Assembly (NCBI GenBank): GCA_030538585.1 | Contig: JAUNTP010000013.1 | Location: forward strand, 1 to 33,447 | Direction: 5' to 3' | DNA: 33,447 nt | From: Mobilicoccus sp. | Lineage (GTDB): Bacteria > Actinomycetota > Actinomycetes > Actinomycetales > Dermatophilaceae | In this document: piece by piece, positions 14,957 through 22,121 of the stretch | Numbering within the stretch: the stretch's first letter is position 1 | Layout of the letters: every line of letters begins with the position of its first letter | Translations under genes and position numbers: made by a program | Notes under the pieces: generated by a model | What the model saw: the letters and a program-made list of their open reading frames with translations, nothing else | Told to the model about the DNA's origin: nothing | The model's database searches: none

Positions 14957-15237
14957 TGAACGAGATCGACCGGCCCGGCCTCGGCGCGCGCGTCCGCGCG
15001 TTCGGGGCCGGGCTGTCGGACTTCTACCACGCCCCCTACCGGCGCACCTGGGCGCGGATGCGACGCGACGAGGACGACCTCTTCATGATGCTCGTGCTCG
15101 GCGAGGCGCTCGGGCTGCCCAACCCGGTGAGCCACTACACCCTCGAACTGCTGCCCGTCGCGCTGGAGGAGTTCCACGACTGGCACACCCGCATGGGCCT
15201 GGAACGCTCGCCGCTGGATTCGCTCTCGTGCTGCTGA
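14956..15237 (+). CDS. Small Cys-Cys-tailed protein (cory-CC-star type)
   Basis: A 93-residue cytoplasmic protein with no membrane segment. Residues 1-40 are basic and aromatic (ARVRAFGAGLSDFYHAPYRRTWARMRR), 41-55 form a Met/Leu-rich helix (DDLFMMLVLGEALGLP), and it ends SLSCC-stop with Cys92-Cys93. It has the length, position and terminal Cys pair of the family NCBI annotates as cory-CC-star protein in actinobacteria. I use ATG at 14956 inside the cstA stop (TGATG); a GTG one codon earlier is also possible. The ATPase gene begins 11 nt after its stop. The invariant-looking C-terminal Cys pair suggests binding of a metal or metalloid, a redox role, or handling by the adjacent ATPase. No experimental function is known to me. 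Confidence 0.85.
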   Translation: MNEIDRPGLGARVRAFGAGLSDFYHAPYRRTWARMRRDEDDLFMMLVLGEALGLPNPVSHYTLELLPVALEEFHDWHTRMGLERSPLDSLSCC

Positions 15238-15247
15238 AGGTGACCTC

Positions 15248-16213
15248 GTGAACGACACGCTCGTGCGCCCTGGCCAGGGCGTCGTCTTCGTCGGCGGCAA
15301 GGGCGGGGTCGGCAAGACGAGCGTCGCCTCGGCGCTCGCCTGGTCGCAGGCGCGGGCGGGCCGCGATGTGCTCGTCGTCTCGACCGACCCGGCCCACAAC
15401 CTCGGCCACCTGTGGGGCCAGCGCATCGGTGACAGCCCTGTCGAGGTGGCTCGCGTCGCGGGTGGGGGACGGCTGCGCGGGCTCGAACTCGATCCGCAGC
15501 GCACCGCCGATACCCACCTGGATGCCATCCGCCACACGCTGGAGTCCTACGTCGCCGAACACCTGCGACCCCAGGTGAAGCGCTACGTCGACTCGGCCCG
15601 CACCGCGCCCGGTGCCCATGAGGCAGCGCTGGTCGAGCGCATCGCCGAACTGTGCGCCTCGCGTCGCGACGACGAGCTGCTCATCTTCGACACCGCCCCG
15701 ACCGGCCACACGACCCGCCTGTTGGAGCTGCCCGAGTTGATGCGGGTGTGGGCCGACGGGCTGCTGGCCGGGCGGACGCGAGCGCAGCGGTACGGGTCGG
15801 CGTTCGTCCGCGCCGGCGGGCAGGAGGACGCCAAGACCGAGCGCGACGCCCGCATCCGCGGCATCCTCCTGCGCCGCCGTGAGCGCTTCGAGGCGTTGCG
15901 GAGGCTCATCACCGATCCGGCCCTGTGCGGGTTCGTCGTCGTCCTCACCCCGGAGCGCCTGCCGGTGTTGGAGACGGTCGAGCTGGTCGCCGACCTGCAG
16001 CGTCAGCACGTCTCGATCAACGGCCTGGTGGTCAACCGTCGCAGCCCGGCGCAGGGCGCGTTCCTCGCCCGCCGCCGTGAGGTCGAGGAGGCCCACATCG
16101 CCGACCTCCGCGCCCAGGTCGAGCAACCGGTGGTCGAGGTCGACCTCCTCCCCGACGAACCTGTCGGCGAGGAGGGCATCACCACCCTCGCCGCCGCCCT
16201 CCACCACCCCTGA
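15248..16213 (+). CDS. ArsA/Get3-family ATPase
   Basis: A 321-residue single-domain P-loop ATPase of the ArsA/GET3 (SIMIBI) class. The deviant Walker A GGKGGVGKT is at 16-24 with the intermonomer Lys18. Switch I DPAHNLG is at 47-53, and switch II DTAPTGHTTRLLELP at 148-162 is almost identical to the Get3/ArsA signature. VVNRR (251-255) matches the base-binding loop. Only two cysteines (136 and 217) are present and they are not in a CxxC, so Get3-like zinc coordination and the three-Cys metalloid site of arsenite ATPases both appear absent. There is no arsB, arsR or arsD nearby, so arsenic export is unlikely. GTG at 15248 follows AAGGTGACC. The operon with cstA and the Cys-Cys protein suggests it services one of them. 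Confidence 0.9.
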   Translation: MNDTLVRPGQGVVFVGGKGGVGKTSVASALAWSQARAGRDVLVVSTDPAHNLGHLWGQRIGDSPVEVARVAGGGRLRGLELDPQRTADTHLDAIRHTLESYVAEHLRPQVKRYVDSARTAPGAHEAALVERIAELCASRRDDELLIFDTAPTGHTTRLLELPELMRVWADGLLAGRTRAQRYGSAFVRAGGQEDAKTERDARIRGILLRRRERFEALRRLITDPALCGFVVVLTPERLPVLETVELVADLQRQHVSINGLVVNRRSPAQGAFLARRREVEEAHIADLRAQVEQPVVEVDLLPDEPVGEEGITTLAAALHHP

Positions 16214-16268
16214 CCTCCCCGCCCAGACGAGCGCCACTGACGCGCGAGGAAAGGGCGAGCATCCCCCC

Positions 16269-16363
16269 GTTGGTCGAGGAGGAGCGAAGCGACGTCTCGA
16301 GACCATCGTGACTGACGTGGTGACGGTGCGGCCGGTCTCGAGACGCTTCGCTCCTTGGATCGG
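16269..16363. repeat. Inverted pair of GTCTCGAGAC-family palindromic repeats, copy B
   Basis: One unit at 16269-16305 runs CGTTGGTCGAGGA, GGAGCGAAGCGAC, GTCTCGAGACCA. A second at 16332-16363 runs in the opposite sense, GGTCTCGAGACGCTTCGCTCC then TTGGATCGG. The two face each other and could pair over most of their length. They lie between the ArsA-type ATPase and the ligase gene, both on the plus strand, where a transcript end would be expected. The remainder of 16214-16457 shows nothing else. Confidence 0.8.
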
Positions 16364-16457
16364 GCAGTGAGCGCAGCGGCTGTGACGACATCAACCGACT
16401 GTGAGGGCGCTGCCGCTGAGCCAGCGCGAATCCAGCGTGGGTGGGATGCTGGCTCGC

Positions 16458-17993
16458 ATGGCCGTCACGTTCGCGCAGGTCGTCGCTACATCAGCCGAGG
16501 TGGGGGCGACACGGTCGCGTAACGCCAAGATCGCCGCCGTTGCGCGGGCCCTGCGCGAGGCGGGCCCTGACGATGCGGGGATCGTCGCGTTCTATCTCTC
16601 CGGCACCCTGCCGCAGCGGCGCACCGGGGTCGGGTACCGCAGCCTCACCGACCTGCCCGAGCCCGCAGGAGAGGCGAGCCTCACCGTCGCCGAGGTCGAC
16701 GCGGCGCTGGAGGAGATCGCCGGGGTGGCCGGTCAGGGGTCGGCGGCCCGTCGCCGCGAGGCAGTGACCGCGCTGTTCGCTCGCGCCACGGCCGACGAGC
16801 AGCGGTTTCTCGTCGGCCTGCTCACCGGGGAAGTCCGCCAGGGTGCCCTCGACGGGGTGCTGCAGGCGGCCATCGCCGAGGCCGCCGACGTGCCCGCGAC
16901 GGCGGTGCGCCGAGCGGTGATGCTCGCCGGATGGCCGGCGCCGGTCGCGCAGGTCGCCCTCGCCGAGGGTGCCGACGGCCTCGCACGGATCTGCTTGGAG
17001 GTCGGGCGCCCCCTGCGGCCGATGCTCGCCGGGTCCGCTCCCGAGGTCGAGGCGGCCCTCACACAGGTCGGGGGCGGCGAATCCGTGGCGATCGAGCGCA
17101 AACTCGACGGCATCCGCCTGCAGGCCCACAAGGACGGCGACGACGTGCGCCTGTTCACCCGCTCCCTGGAGGAGATCACCGAACGGCTCCCCGAGGTCGT
17201 CGACGTCGTCCGGGCGATGCGGGCGAGCACGGCCGTCGTCGACGCCGAGGCCATCGCGCTGCGCGAGGACGGTCGCCCGCACCCCTTTCAGGTCACCGGC
17301 GCTCGCACCGCGAGCCGCACCGACCCCGCCGAACTCGCCCACACCACACCGGTGACGACGTTCGCGTTCGACCTGCTCCACGTCGACGGCGAGGACCTCC
17401 TCGACCTGCCCGCAGGGGAACGCGCCGATCGCCTCGCGGCGCTGCTGCCGGACGAGGCGTTGGTCCCGCGCCTGGTCACCGCGGACGCCGAGGCGGCCCG
17501 CGCCTTCTTCGACGAGCAGGTCGCCGCCGGCCACGAAGGCGTCGTCGTCAAGAGCCTCGACGCCCCCTACGCCGCCGGTCGGCGCGGTGCGGGATGGGTC
17601 AAGGTCAAGCCGCGCCACACCCTCGACCTGGTCGTTCTCGCCGTCGAGTGGGGCAGCGGACGCCGCAAGGGCCTGCTCTCCAACATCCACCTCGGCGCCC
17701 GCGACGAGAGCTCACCGACGGGGTTCGTCATGCTCGGCAAGACGTTCAAGGGCATGACGGATGAGATCCTCGCCTGGCAGACCGAGCGGTTCCTCGAGTT
17801 GGAGACCCACCGCGAGTCCTACGTCGTCCACGTGCGCCCCGAGCAGGTCGTCGAGATCGCCTTCGACGGGCTCCAGAAATCCTCGCGCTACCCCGGTGGC
17901 CTGGCGCTCCGCTTCGCCCGTGTGCTGCGCTACCGCGACGACAAGACCGCCGCGCAGGCCGACACCATCGAGACGGTCCGCGCCCTCGCCTGA
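16458..17993 (+). CDS. ligB: ATP-dependent DNA ligase (LigB type)
   Basis: This 511-residue ligase seals nicks via an enzyme-AMP intermediate. The helical N-terminal DNA-binding domain (about 1-180) carries SGTLPQRRTGVGY and GLLTGEVRQGALDG. The nucleotidyltransferase domain has motif I ERKLDGIR with Lys215 as the adenylated residue, then VVDAEAIAL, FAFDLLHVDG, EGVVVKS (motif IV) and WVKVKP (motif V). The OB domain holds VLAVEWGSGRRKGLLSNIHLGARD and the C-terminal RPEQVVEIAFDG...SSRYPGGLALRFARV. It is close in length and sequence to mycobacterial LigB (507 aa), an accessory ligase beside the essential NAD-dependent LigA. I start at ATG 16458 (MAVTFAQVV), which matches the family start; ATG at 16446 is an alternative. 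It stands alone, followed by a long inverted repeat. Confidence 0.96.
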   Translation: MAVTFAQVVATSAEVGATRSRNAKIAAVARALREAGPDDAGIVAFYLSGTLPQRRTGVGYRSLTDLPEPAGEASLTVAEVDAALEEIAGVAGQGSAARRREAVTALFARATADEQRFLVGLLTGEVRQGALDGVLQAAIAEAADVPATAVRRAVMLAGWPAPVAQVALAEGADGLARICLEVGRPLRPMLAGSAPEVEAALTQVGGGESVAIERKLDGIRLQAHKDGDDVRLFTRSLEEITERLPEVVDVVRAMRASTAVVDAEAIALREDGRPHPFQVTGARTASRTDPAELAHTTPVTTFAFDLLHVDGEDLLDLPAGERADRLAALLPDEALVPRLVTADAEAARAFFDEQVAAGHEGVVVKSLDAPYAAGRRGAGWVKVKPRHTLDLVVLAVEWGSGRRKGLLSNIHLGARDESSPTGFVMLGKTFKGMTDEILAWQTERFLELETHRESYVVHVRPEQVVEIAFDGLQKSSRYPGGLALRFARVLRYRDDKTAAQADTIETVRALA

Positions 17994-17995
17994 CG

Positions 17996-18114
17996 CAAGA
18001 AACCACAACGTCGGAACCGATCTGAGGGGTCCGAGACGTGCACACGCGTGACCTGCGACGATGGCGACAGGGCCCGACAAGGCTTCTGATCGGTTCCGAC
18101 GTGGTGGTTTCTTG
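17996..18114. repeat. 27-bp inverted repeat with 65-nt spacer
   Basis: Arm 1 (17996-18022) begins CAAGAAACCACAACG and arm 2 (18088-18114) ends CGTGGTGGTTTCTTG. They are complementary over 27 bp with one mismatch. Each arm contains its own small dyad (TCGGAACCGA or TCGGTTCCGA). It begins 3 bp after the ligase stop and ends 15 bp before the nnrS start, filling the whole gap. Possible roles are a transcript terminator, paired operators, or a non-autonomous mobile element. It shares a core with 28138-28230. Confidence 0.85.
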
Positions 18115-18128
18115 AGCGAGGAGCAGGT

Positions 18129-19301
18129 GTGGCCTATCCGGCGACCTGGCCCGGATCGGGGCCGTGGGTGGCGTCCAGCCGGGTGCTGTTCGTGCTCGTG
18201 TGTCTGTGGGCGGCGATCGTCGTGCCGCTCTGGTGGTGGGGTGTGCTCAGTCCGCGCCCTCCTGGGTGGCACGCGCACGAGATGATGTTCGCCATCGGCG
18301 GCGGCGCGCTCGCCGCCTACGTCCCGACCGCGTGCAACAGCTGGACCGGCCGCCCACCCGTGGCGGGTTGGCCCGTCGCCGTCCTCGCCGTGCTCTACGT
18401 GAGCGCCCGCACCGTGATGCTGTTGCCCACCGAGAGCCTCCCACGCCTCCTCGTGGGGGTGGCCCTCGTGGCCCCGTTCTGGTGGATCACCGGGGTCGTG
18501 CTGCGGGAGATGCGTCGCGCCGGCAAATCCGTCGCTGCCGCCGTCTTTCCCTACTCGGTGCTGGCGTTCTGCGCGCTCGCTGGTGCCGCGGCAGGCTGGT
18601 TCGGGTCCGGCATCATGACGGGTTCACCTCATCGCGCCGCGCCCCAGGCCCTCGTCGGGATGTTCGCCCTCCTGCTCGCGGGGGTGGGTGGGCGGATGGT
18701 CCCCGCGTTCCTCAACGCGGCCGCCACCCGGGTCGGGCTGCCCGTGCGCACCGGTCACCGGTTCGCGCGGCTCCCGTTCCTCCTCGCGCTCGCGCTCGCC
18801 GTGATCAGCGCCGGCACCTCCGCCTCGGCGGTGTTCACGGTGCTGGGCGGAGTGCTCCTCGCCGTGCACATGGCCGGCTGGCCGTGGCGCTACCTGCGCT
18901 ACGACGGGCTCGCGGCGCTGACGGCCCTCGCGTACGCCTGGTTGCCGCTCGGTCTCATCGTGTGGGGCGGGCTGCGGTGGAGCGGGACCCACCTCTCCTT
19001 GGGGATGGTGGCCGCCTCGCATCTCATCACCATGGGCGCCCTCACCGGCCTCGTCGTCGCCGTCATGGCGCGCACGTCGGCGCGGCGCGGTGATCGGCGG
19101 CTCATCGTGCGCCGCACCACCCTCGCCGGGTTCGTGCTGCTCATGAGCGCCGTCCCGATCCGTCTACTGGAGTGGGACACCGCCGCGGTGGTGATGTGGT
19201 CGCTCGGCTGGTGCCTCGTGCTCCTCGGTCACCGCCACCACCTCACCGGGCCGCTCATCCGGCCCGTGTTCAGCGCTCGTCGGGGCGTCCCGTCGGCGTG
19301 A
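18129..19301 (+). CDS. nnrS: NnrS-family membrane protein
   Basis: A 390-residue protein with about 12 predicted membrane helices. The signature WHAHEMMF (residues 47-54) with GGGALAAY, GGRMVPAFLNAAA in the middle, and SHLITMGALTGLVVAVMAR toward the C-terminus are the conserved His- and Arg-bearing NnrS blocks. NnrS proteins bind haem and copper in Rhodobacter and protect against nitric-oxide-derived stress. The start is GTG at 18129 preceded by GAGGAGCAGG. The 3' end overlaps the convergent unknown gene by 32 bp. No nir, nor or NsrR gene is nearby, so the NO link comes from the family only. Confidence 0.92.
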   Translation: MAYPATWPGSGPWVASSRVLFVLVCLWAAIVVPLWWWGVLSPRPPGWHAHEMMFAIGGGALAAYVPTACNSWTGRPPVAGWPVAVLAVLYVSARTVMLLPTESLPRLLVGVALVAPFWWITGVVLREMRRAGKSVAAAVFPYSVLAFCALAGAAAGWFGSGIMTGSPHRAAPQALVGMFALLLAGVGGRMVPAFLNAAATRVGLPVRTGHRFARLPFLLALALAVISAGTSASAVFTVLGGVLLAVHMAGWPWRYLRYDGLAALTALAYAWLPLGLIVWGGLRWSGTHLSLGMVAASHLITMGALTGLVVAVMARTSARRGDRRLIVRRTTLAGFVLLMSAVPIRLLEWDTAAVVMWSLGWCLVLLGHRHHLTGPLIRPVFSARRGVPSA

Positions 19302-20094
19302 GCCGCGTCGGCAGTTGCGTCACCTTCGGGCCCGCGGCTTCTTCGAGGCGGTGGTGCAGCGGCCCGCCCTCGTACTGGACGGCGTCGTCGCTGAGCATCG
19401 GGGTGAGCTGCGGCACGGTGCCGAGCTGGGCGGCGGCCTGGGTGCTGAGCTCCAGCAGGAACACGTGCGCGTCCCGGGCGACGCTCTCGAGGGTGAACGC
19501 GAACGTGCCGCGGACGGGGCGAAACTCCTCGACGTCGCGGTCCAGGGCGACCAGGCCGCCCTGCATGTCATCGACCTCGAGGTAGGTGAGCGTGGCACCG
19601 TCGGGCGCCCCGATCCCGATCATCGCCTCCATGGGGCCGGTGTACCCGAGCGTGACCGCCGCGGCGCAGCCGAGCACGACCGTGTCGGCGATGACCGACT
19701 CCAGGTCGGTGAGCACGACGGCACCGGGTGCCGGGGTTCCGTCGTCGAGGATGTCGCCGCGGCTGAAGCCGGTGGCCATGATCCCGCCCGGACCGAACCC
19801 GAAGCTCGCCTCCAGGTGCGGCACCTCATCGCTGTGCAGGGTGGCGATGCGGTGGTCGGGGTTGTTGACGAGGGTGTAGCCGCCGGGGATGAAATCGAAC
19901 GGGCCGCTCGGGAACTGGGTGGTGACGCGGGCCAGGTCGATGACCTCCACGGCCTGCTCGGCGGTGAAGTCGACATCCAGCGGGGTGTCGTTGAGACGAA
20001 CGATGCCCATCAACCAGATGCGGTCAGGGTCGAGCTGCTCCAACGCGGAGTCCATCGCCACCGTCATGAGGTCCAGATCGTCGGTCTCGCTCAT
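19270..20094 (-). CDS. Conserved-looking hypothetical protein, 274 aa
   Basis: An acidic cytoplasmic protein starting at ATG 20094 with AGGAG about 12 nt upstream. It has no signal peptide or long hydrophobic helix. Visible sub-structure is an N-terminal helix (MTVAMDSALEQLDPDRIWLMGIVRLNDTPLD in pieces), FPSGPFDFIPGGYTLVNNPDHRI near residue 75, a Gly-rich segment GFGPGGIMATGFSRGDILDDGTPAPGAV, and strands around VTLGYTGPMEAMIGIGAPDG. Short beta strands alternating with charged turns suggest a globular alpha/beta fold. I do not recognise the family. It ends inside the 3' end of nnrS (32-bp convergent overlap). Its upstream DNA (20095-20213) carries a 10-bp inverted repeat, CTCCGTCATG (20159-20168)/CATGACGGAG (20204-20213), a possible operator. 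Confidence 0.8.
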   Translation of the reverse strand: MSETDDLDLMTVAMDSALEQLDPDRIWLMGIVRLNDTPLDVDFTAEQAVEVIDLARVTTQFPSGPFDFIPGGYTLVNNPDHRIATLHSDEVPHLEASFGFGPGGIMATGFSRGDILDDGTPAPGAVVLTDLESVIADTVVLGCAAAVTLGYTGPMEAMIGIGAPDGATLTYLEVDDMQGGLVALDRDVEEFRPVRGTFAFTLESVARDAHVFLLELSTQAAAQLGTVPQLTPMLSDDAVQYEGGPLHHRLEEAAGPKVTQLPTRLTPTGRPDER

Positions 20095-20213
20095 CTGCCA
20101 CCATCTCCTGAGTTTCGGCCTGCGGGTGCCTCATCGGCGCAGAGCCTGTTAATGCGCGCTCCGTCATGGTGTCGATTCGGCTGAGATGTATACGAACAGG
20201 TGTCATGACGGAG

Positions 20214-20246
20214 GTGTCGGGTGCCGTGGTCGACGGCACCCGACAC
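20214..20246 (-). terminator. Terminator-like hairpin after the TipA-like regulator gene
   Basis: The perfect 14-bp stem GTGTCGGGTGCCGT/ACGGCACCCGACAC has a 5-nt loop and lies 14 bp beyond the stop at 20261. No U-tract follows, which is common for high-GC actinobacterial transcript ends. Confidence 0.7.
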
Positions 20247-20260
20247 TGCCGTCGTTCACG

Positions 20261-21082
20261 CTACTCCCACGTGGCGGTCTCCGGGTCGATGCCGTGGGCG
20301 CGGGCGTTCTCGGCGATGGCGTCGTGCAGCCACTGCGCCAGGCCCGGCTGCACGGCCTCGTAGCGGTCGGTGAAGCGTTGGTCTTCCAGGTACATGCGGC
20401 CGAGGCACACCTGCATCGCGTGCGAGCAGTCGTACCAGCGCGCGATCGAGGCCCGGTGGCGCTCGGTGAGGGCGTTCGCCGTCTCCGATCCCGGTGCTGC
20501 GCCGTCGCGGACCGCCGCGGCCATGTCGGCGTCGAGGGCGTCGCTCTCGGCTTTGACGGCCTCCCAGTCCTCGCGGGTCATGCCCTGCTGCCGGGCCTGG
20601 GACTGCTCCCATTGCGGGGTGTCGCCCCACCGCTGCTCGGCTTCGTCCTGATAGTCGGGGTTCCAGTCGCTGCCGAAGATCTCGCTCATCTCTTCCGGCG
20701 TGAGGGTCTTGTCGGTCATGGTTGCCTCCATCATGTGCTCCACTGCGGAGACCATCTCCTGCAGGCGGGCGATGCGGCCGGTCAACAACTCACGCTGACG
20801 GCGCAGGTGGGCCCCCTCGTCGACGTCGGGGTCGTCGAGGAGCGGCCCGATCTGCGCCAGCGGGATCCCGACCTCGCGGTAGACGAGTACCCGGTGGATC
20901 CGGGCGACGTCGACCGCGTCGTAGACGCGATAGTCGGACCACGTGCGCCCGCTCGGGCGCACGAGACCGATCTCGTCCCAGTGGTGCAGGGTCCGCACAC
21001 TCACCCCCACCATCCGCGCGACTGCGCCGACGGTCAGGGGGTCCGCGTTCGTGGTCACCGTTCCAGCATCGCTCACGACCAC
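20261..21082 (-). CDS. TipA-like MerR-family regulator with TipAS drug-binding domain
   Basis: A 273-residue transcription activator. The N-terminal MerR winged helix (about residues 16-85) reads LTVGAVARMVGVSVRTLHHWDEIGL then DYRVYDAVDVARIHRVLVYREVGIPL. A coiled-coil follows (LRRQRELLTGRIARLQEMV), then the TipAS ligand domain (about 125-265) with MSEIFGSDWNPDYQDEAEQRWGD, CLGRMYLEDQRFTDRYE and GLAQWLHDAIAENA. TipA regulators respond to thiopeptides and other multidrug ligands and activate their own promoter. Here a tipA-type palindrome lies at once upstream (21093-21109). I take GTG at 21082 (AGGA at -8); GTG at 21058 is an alternative. The internal ATGs at the start of the TipAS part could yield the short ligand-only form made from tipA in Streptomyces. 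Confidence 0.92.
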   Translation of the reverse strand: MVVSDAGTVTTNADPLTVGAVARMVGVSVRTLHHWDEIGLVRPSGRTWSDYRVYDAVDVARIHRVLVYREVGIPLAQIGPLLDDPDVDEGAHLRRQRELLTGRIARLQEMVSAVEHMMEATMTDKTLTPEEMSEIFGSDWNPDYQDEAEQRWGDTPQWEQSQARQQGMTREDWEAVKAESDALDADMAAAVRDGAAPGSETANALTERHRASIARWYDCSHAMQVCLGRMYLEDQRFTDRYEAVQPGLAQWLHDAIAENARAHGIDPETATWE

Positions 21083-21092
21083 GGCGTTCCTG

Positions 21093-21114
21093 CCTCACGC
21101 CGCGTGAGGGTCAA
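21093..21114 (-). promoter_or_regulatory. TipA-type autoregulated promoter/operator
   Basis: The 17-bp dyad CCTCACGC-C-GCGTGAGG (21093-21109) overlaps a -35-like TTGACC read on the minus strand (21114-21109). The arrangement TTGACC followed by CCTCACG...CGTGAGG closely matches the Streptomyces tipA promoter, where the palindrome sits in a long spacer. It ends 10 bp before the GTG at 21082, leaving almost no leader. Confidence 0.8.
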
Positions 21115-21122
21115 GGGCGGCC

Positions 21123-21953
21123 TCAGCCGGTGGCGTGGCGCAGGCCGTGCATCCCGGCGTAGGGGGAGCGCTCGGGTGGGATCCACCCCTTGAGCGCAGC
21201 CGGACCGGGGCGGAACACCTCGACGCGCAGGGGCCGGCACACGTCGATGGGGTCGCGGGCCTCCGGGCCCCACATGGGGATCGACAGGTCGCCGCCGGGG
21301 CACGTCGAGAAGGCGGCGAGCAGGTCGATCTCGGCAAAGAACTCGATGTGATCGCCCTCTTGGGCGGGGCAGTCCTTCATGAAGTACTGGTCCTGGTCGT
21401 TGAGGCCGGTGACCTGGAAGACGTTGAGCACGTCGTGGACGTCGAACTCCGTGAGCCCGTGCGGTGCGACGGCGCGCACGAGGTTGCTGTGGCAGTGCAC
21501 GTCGACGTCCTCGCCCGTCAGCAGCCGGTTGGTGTACGGGTCGCAACGGGTGCCGAGGAGGTCGTGGATCCGGCCACCCTGCGCGTCGATCCCGTAGTCG
21601 GCGAGGGTGTCGGCGACGATCGTCACGAGGGGTCGCAGGAACGGCAGCGTCGACCACAACCGGTCGTACGTGCTCACGTGCGCCGCCTGCAGCTGCCGAG
21701 TCTTCGAGGCCCAGAGGCGCTCGCGGGGGTCGTGGGCGTTCCACAGGTTGAGGTCGCCCACCTGCGGCCCGTCGACGGTGCTGATGCGGAACACGTGACC
21801 GGCCGGCACGTGCCATGCCTTCCCGGAGCGGATCGGCAGCATGAACTCCTCGACGAGGTCGCGTTCGGCCCTGGCGATGCGGTCGTACAGCGCACGATCG
21901 ACGTCGAGCGGCCCGCCTGGCTCGGCGCGGTAGGCGGCCTCGGTTCCGGCCAT
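21123..21953 (-). CDS. DUF1989 protein (urea carboxylase-associated family)
   Basis: A 276-residue cytoplasmic protein of the DUF1989 / urea amidolyase-associated family. Recognisable blocks are VPAGHVFRISTVDGPQVGDLNLWNAHDPRERLWASKTRQLQ split across residues 49-90, LLGTRCDPYTNRLLTG, VHCHSNLVRAV, DVLNVFQVTGLNDQDQYF, KDCPAQEGDHIEFFAEIDLL and AFSTCPGGDLS. The conserved Cys/His/Asp residues suggest a metal-dependent enzyme or chaperone. Relatives often sit beside urea carboxylase or allophanate hydrolase genes, but none are present here, so the role is open. ATG at 21953. It is followed within 40 bp by the TipA-type promoter and regulator, on the same strand. It may be independent of that regulator, whose promoter starts after this stop codon. 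Confidence 0.88.
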   Translation of the reverse strand: MAGTEAAYRAEPGGPLDVDRALYDRIARAERDLVEEFMLPIRSGKAWHVPAGHVFRISTVDGPQVGDLNLWNAHDPRERLWASKTRQLQAAHVSTYDRLWSTLPFLRPLVTIVADTLADYGIDAQGGRIHDLLGTRCDPYTNRLLTGEDVDVHCHSNLVRAVAPHGLTEFDVHDVLNVFQVTGLNDQDQYFMKDCPAQEGDHIEFFAEIDLLAAFSTCPGGDLSIPMWGPEARDPIDVCRPLRVEVFRPGPAALKGWIPPERSPYAGMHGLRHATG

Positions 21954-22037
21954 GGTGGGTCTCCCTGTGTGTCGGTGATGCCGCTGTCACCCTCTCATCG
22001 CCCACGCGAGGCCGGGCCGTTCCCGCGCGCCGAGGCA

Positions 22038-22053
22038 CGTTTCACGTGAAACC
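22038..22053. promoter_or_regulatory. parS: parS-like ParB binding site
   Basis: GTTTCACGTGAAAC (22039-22052) is a perfect 14-bp palindrome identical to the core of the bacterial parS consensus. It lies in the 168-bp gap between the DUF1989 gene and rbsD, outside any coding region. parS sites are loaded by ParB and usually cluster within the origin-proximal part of the chromosome. Confidence 0.85.
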
Positions 22054-22068
22054 GGCCCACCAACGAGA

Positions 22069-22103
22069 CAGGGCTGCCGCCCCTGGTCTGGAGCAGCAGC
22101 CCT
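22069..22103 (-). terminator. Hairpin at the end of the ribose operon
   Basis: AGGGCTGCCGC (22070-22080) pairs with GCAGCAGCCCT (about 22092-22102) with one mismatch, about 20 bp after the rbsD stop. The sequence beyond it on the minus strand is only mildly T-rich (TGTCTCGTTG). A likely transcript end for rbsRACBKD. Confidence 0.65.
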
Positions 22104-22121
22104 GCGGATCGTGGGGCCCCC

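Noticed and set aside
15248..16213. Arsenic resistance operon
   Set aside because: The ATPase has the fold, but there is no arsB/acr3, arsR, arsD or arsC and the metalloid cysteines are absent.
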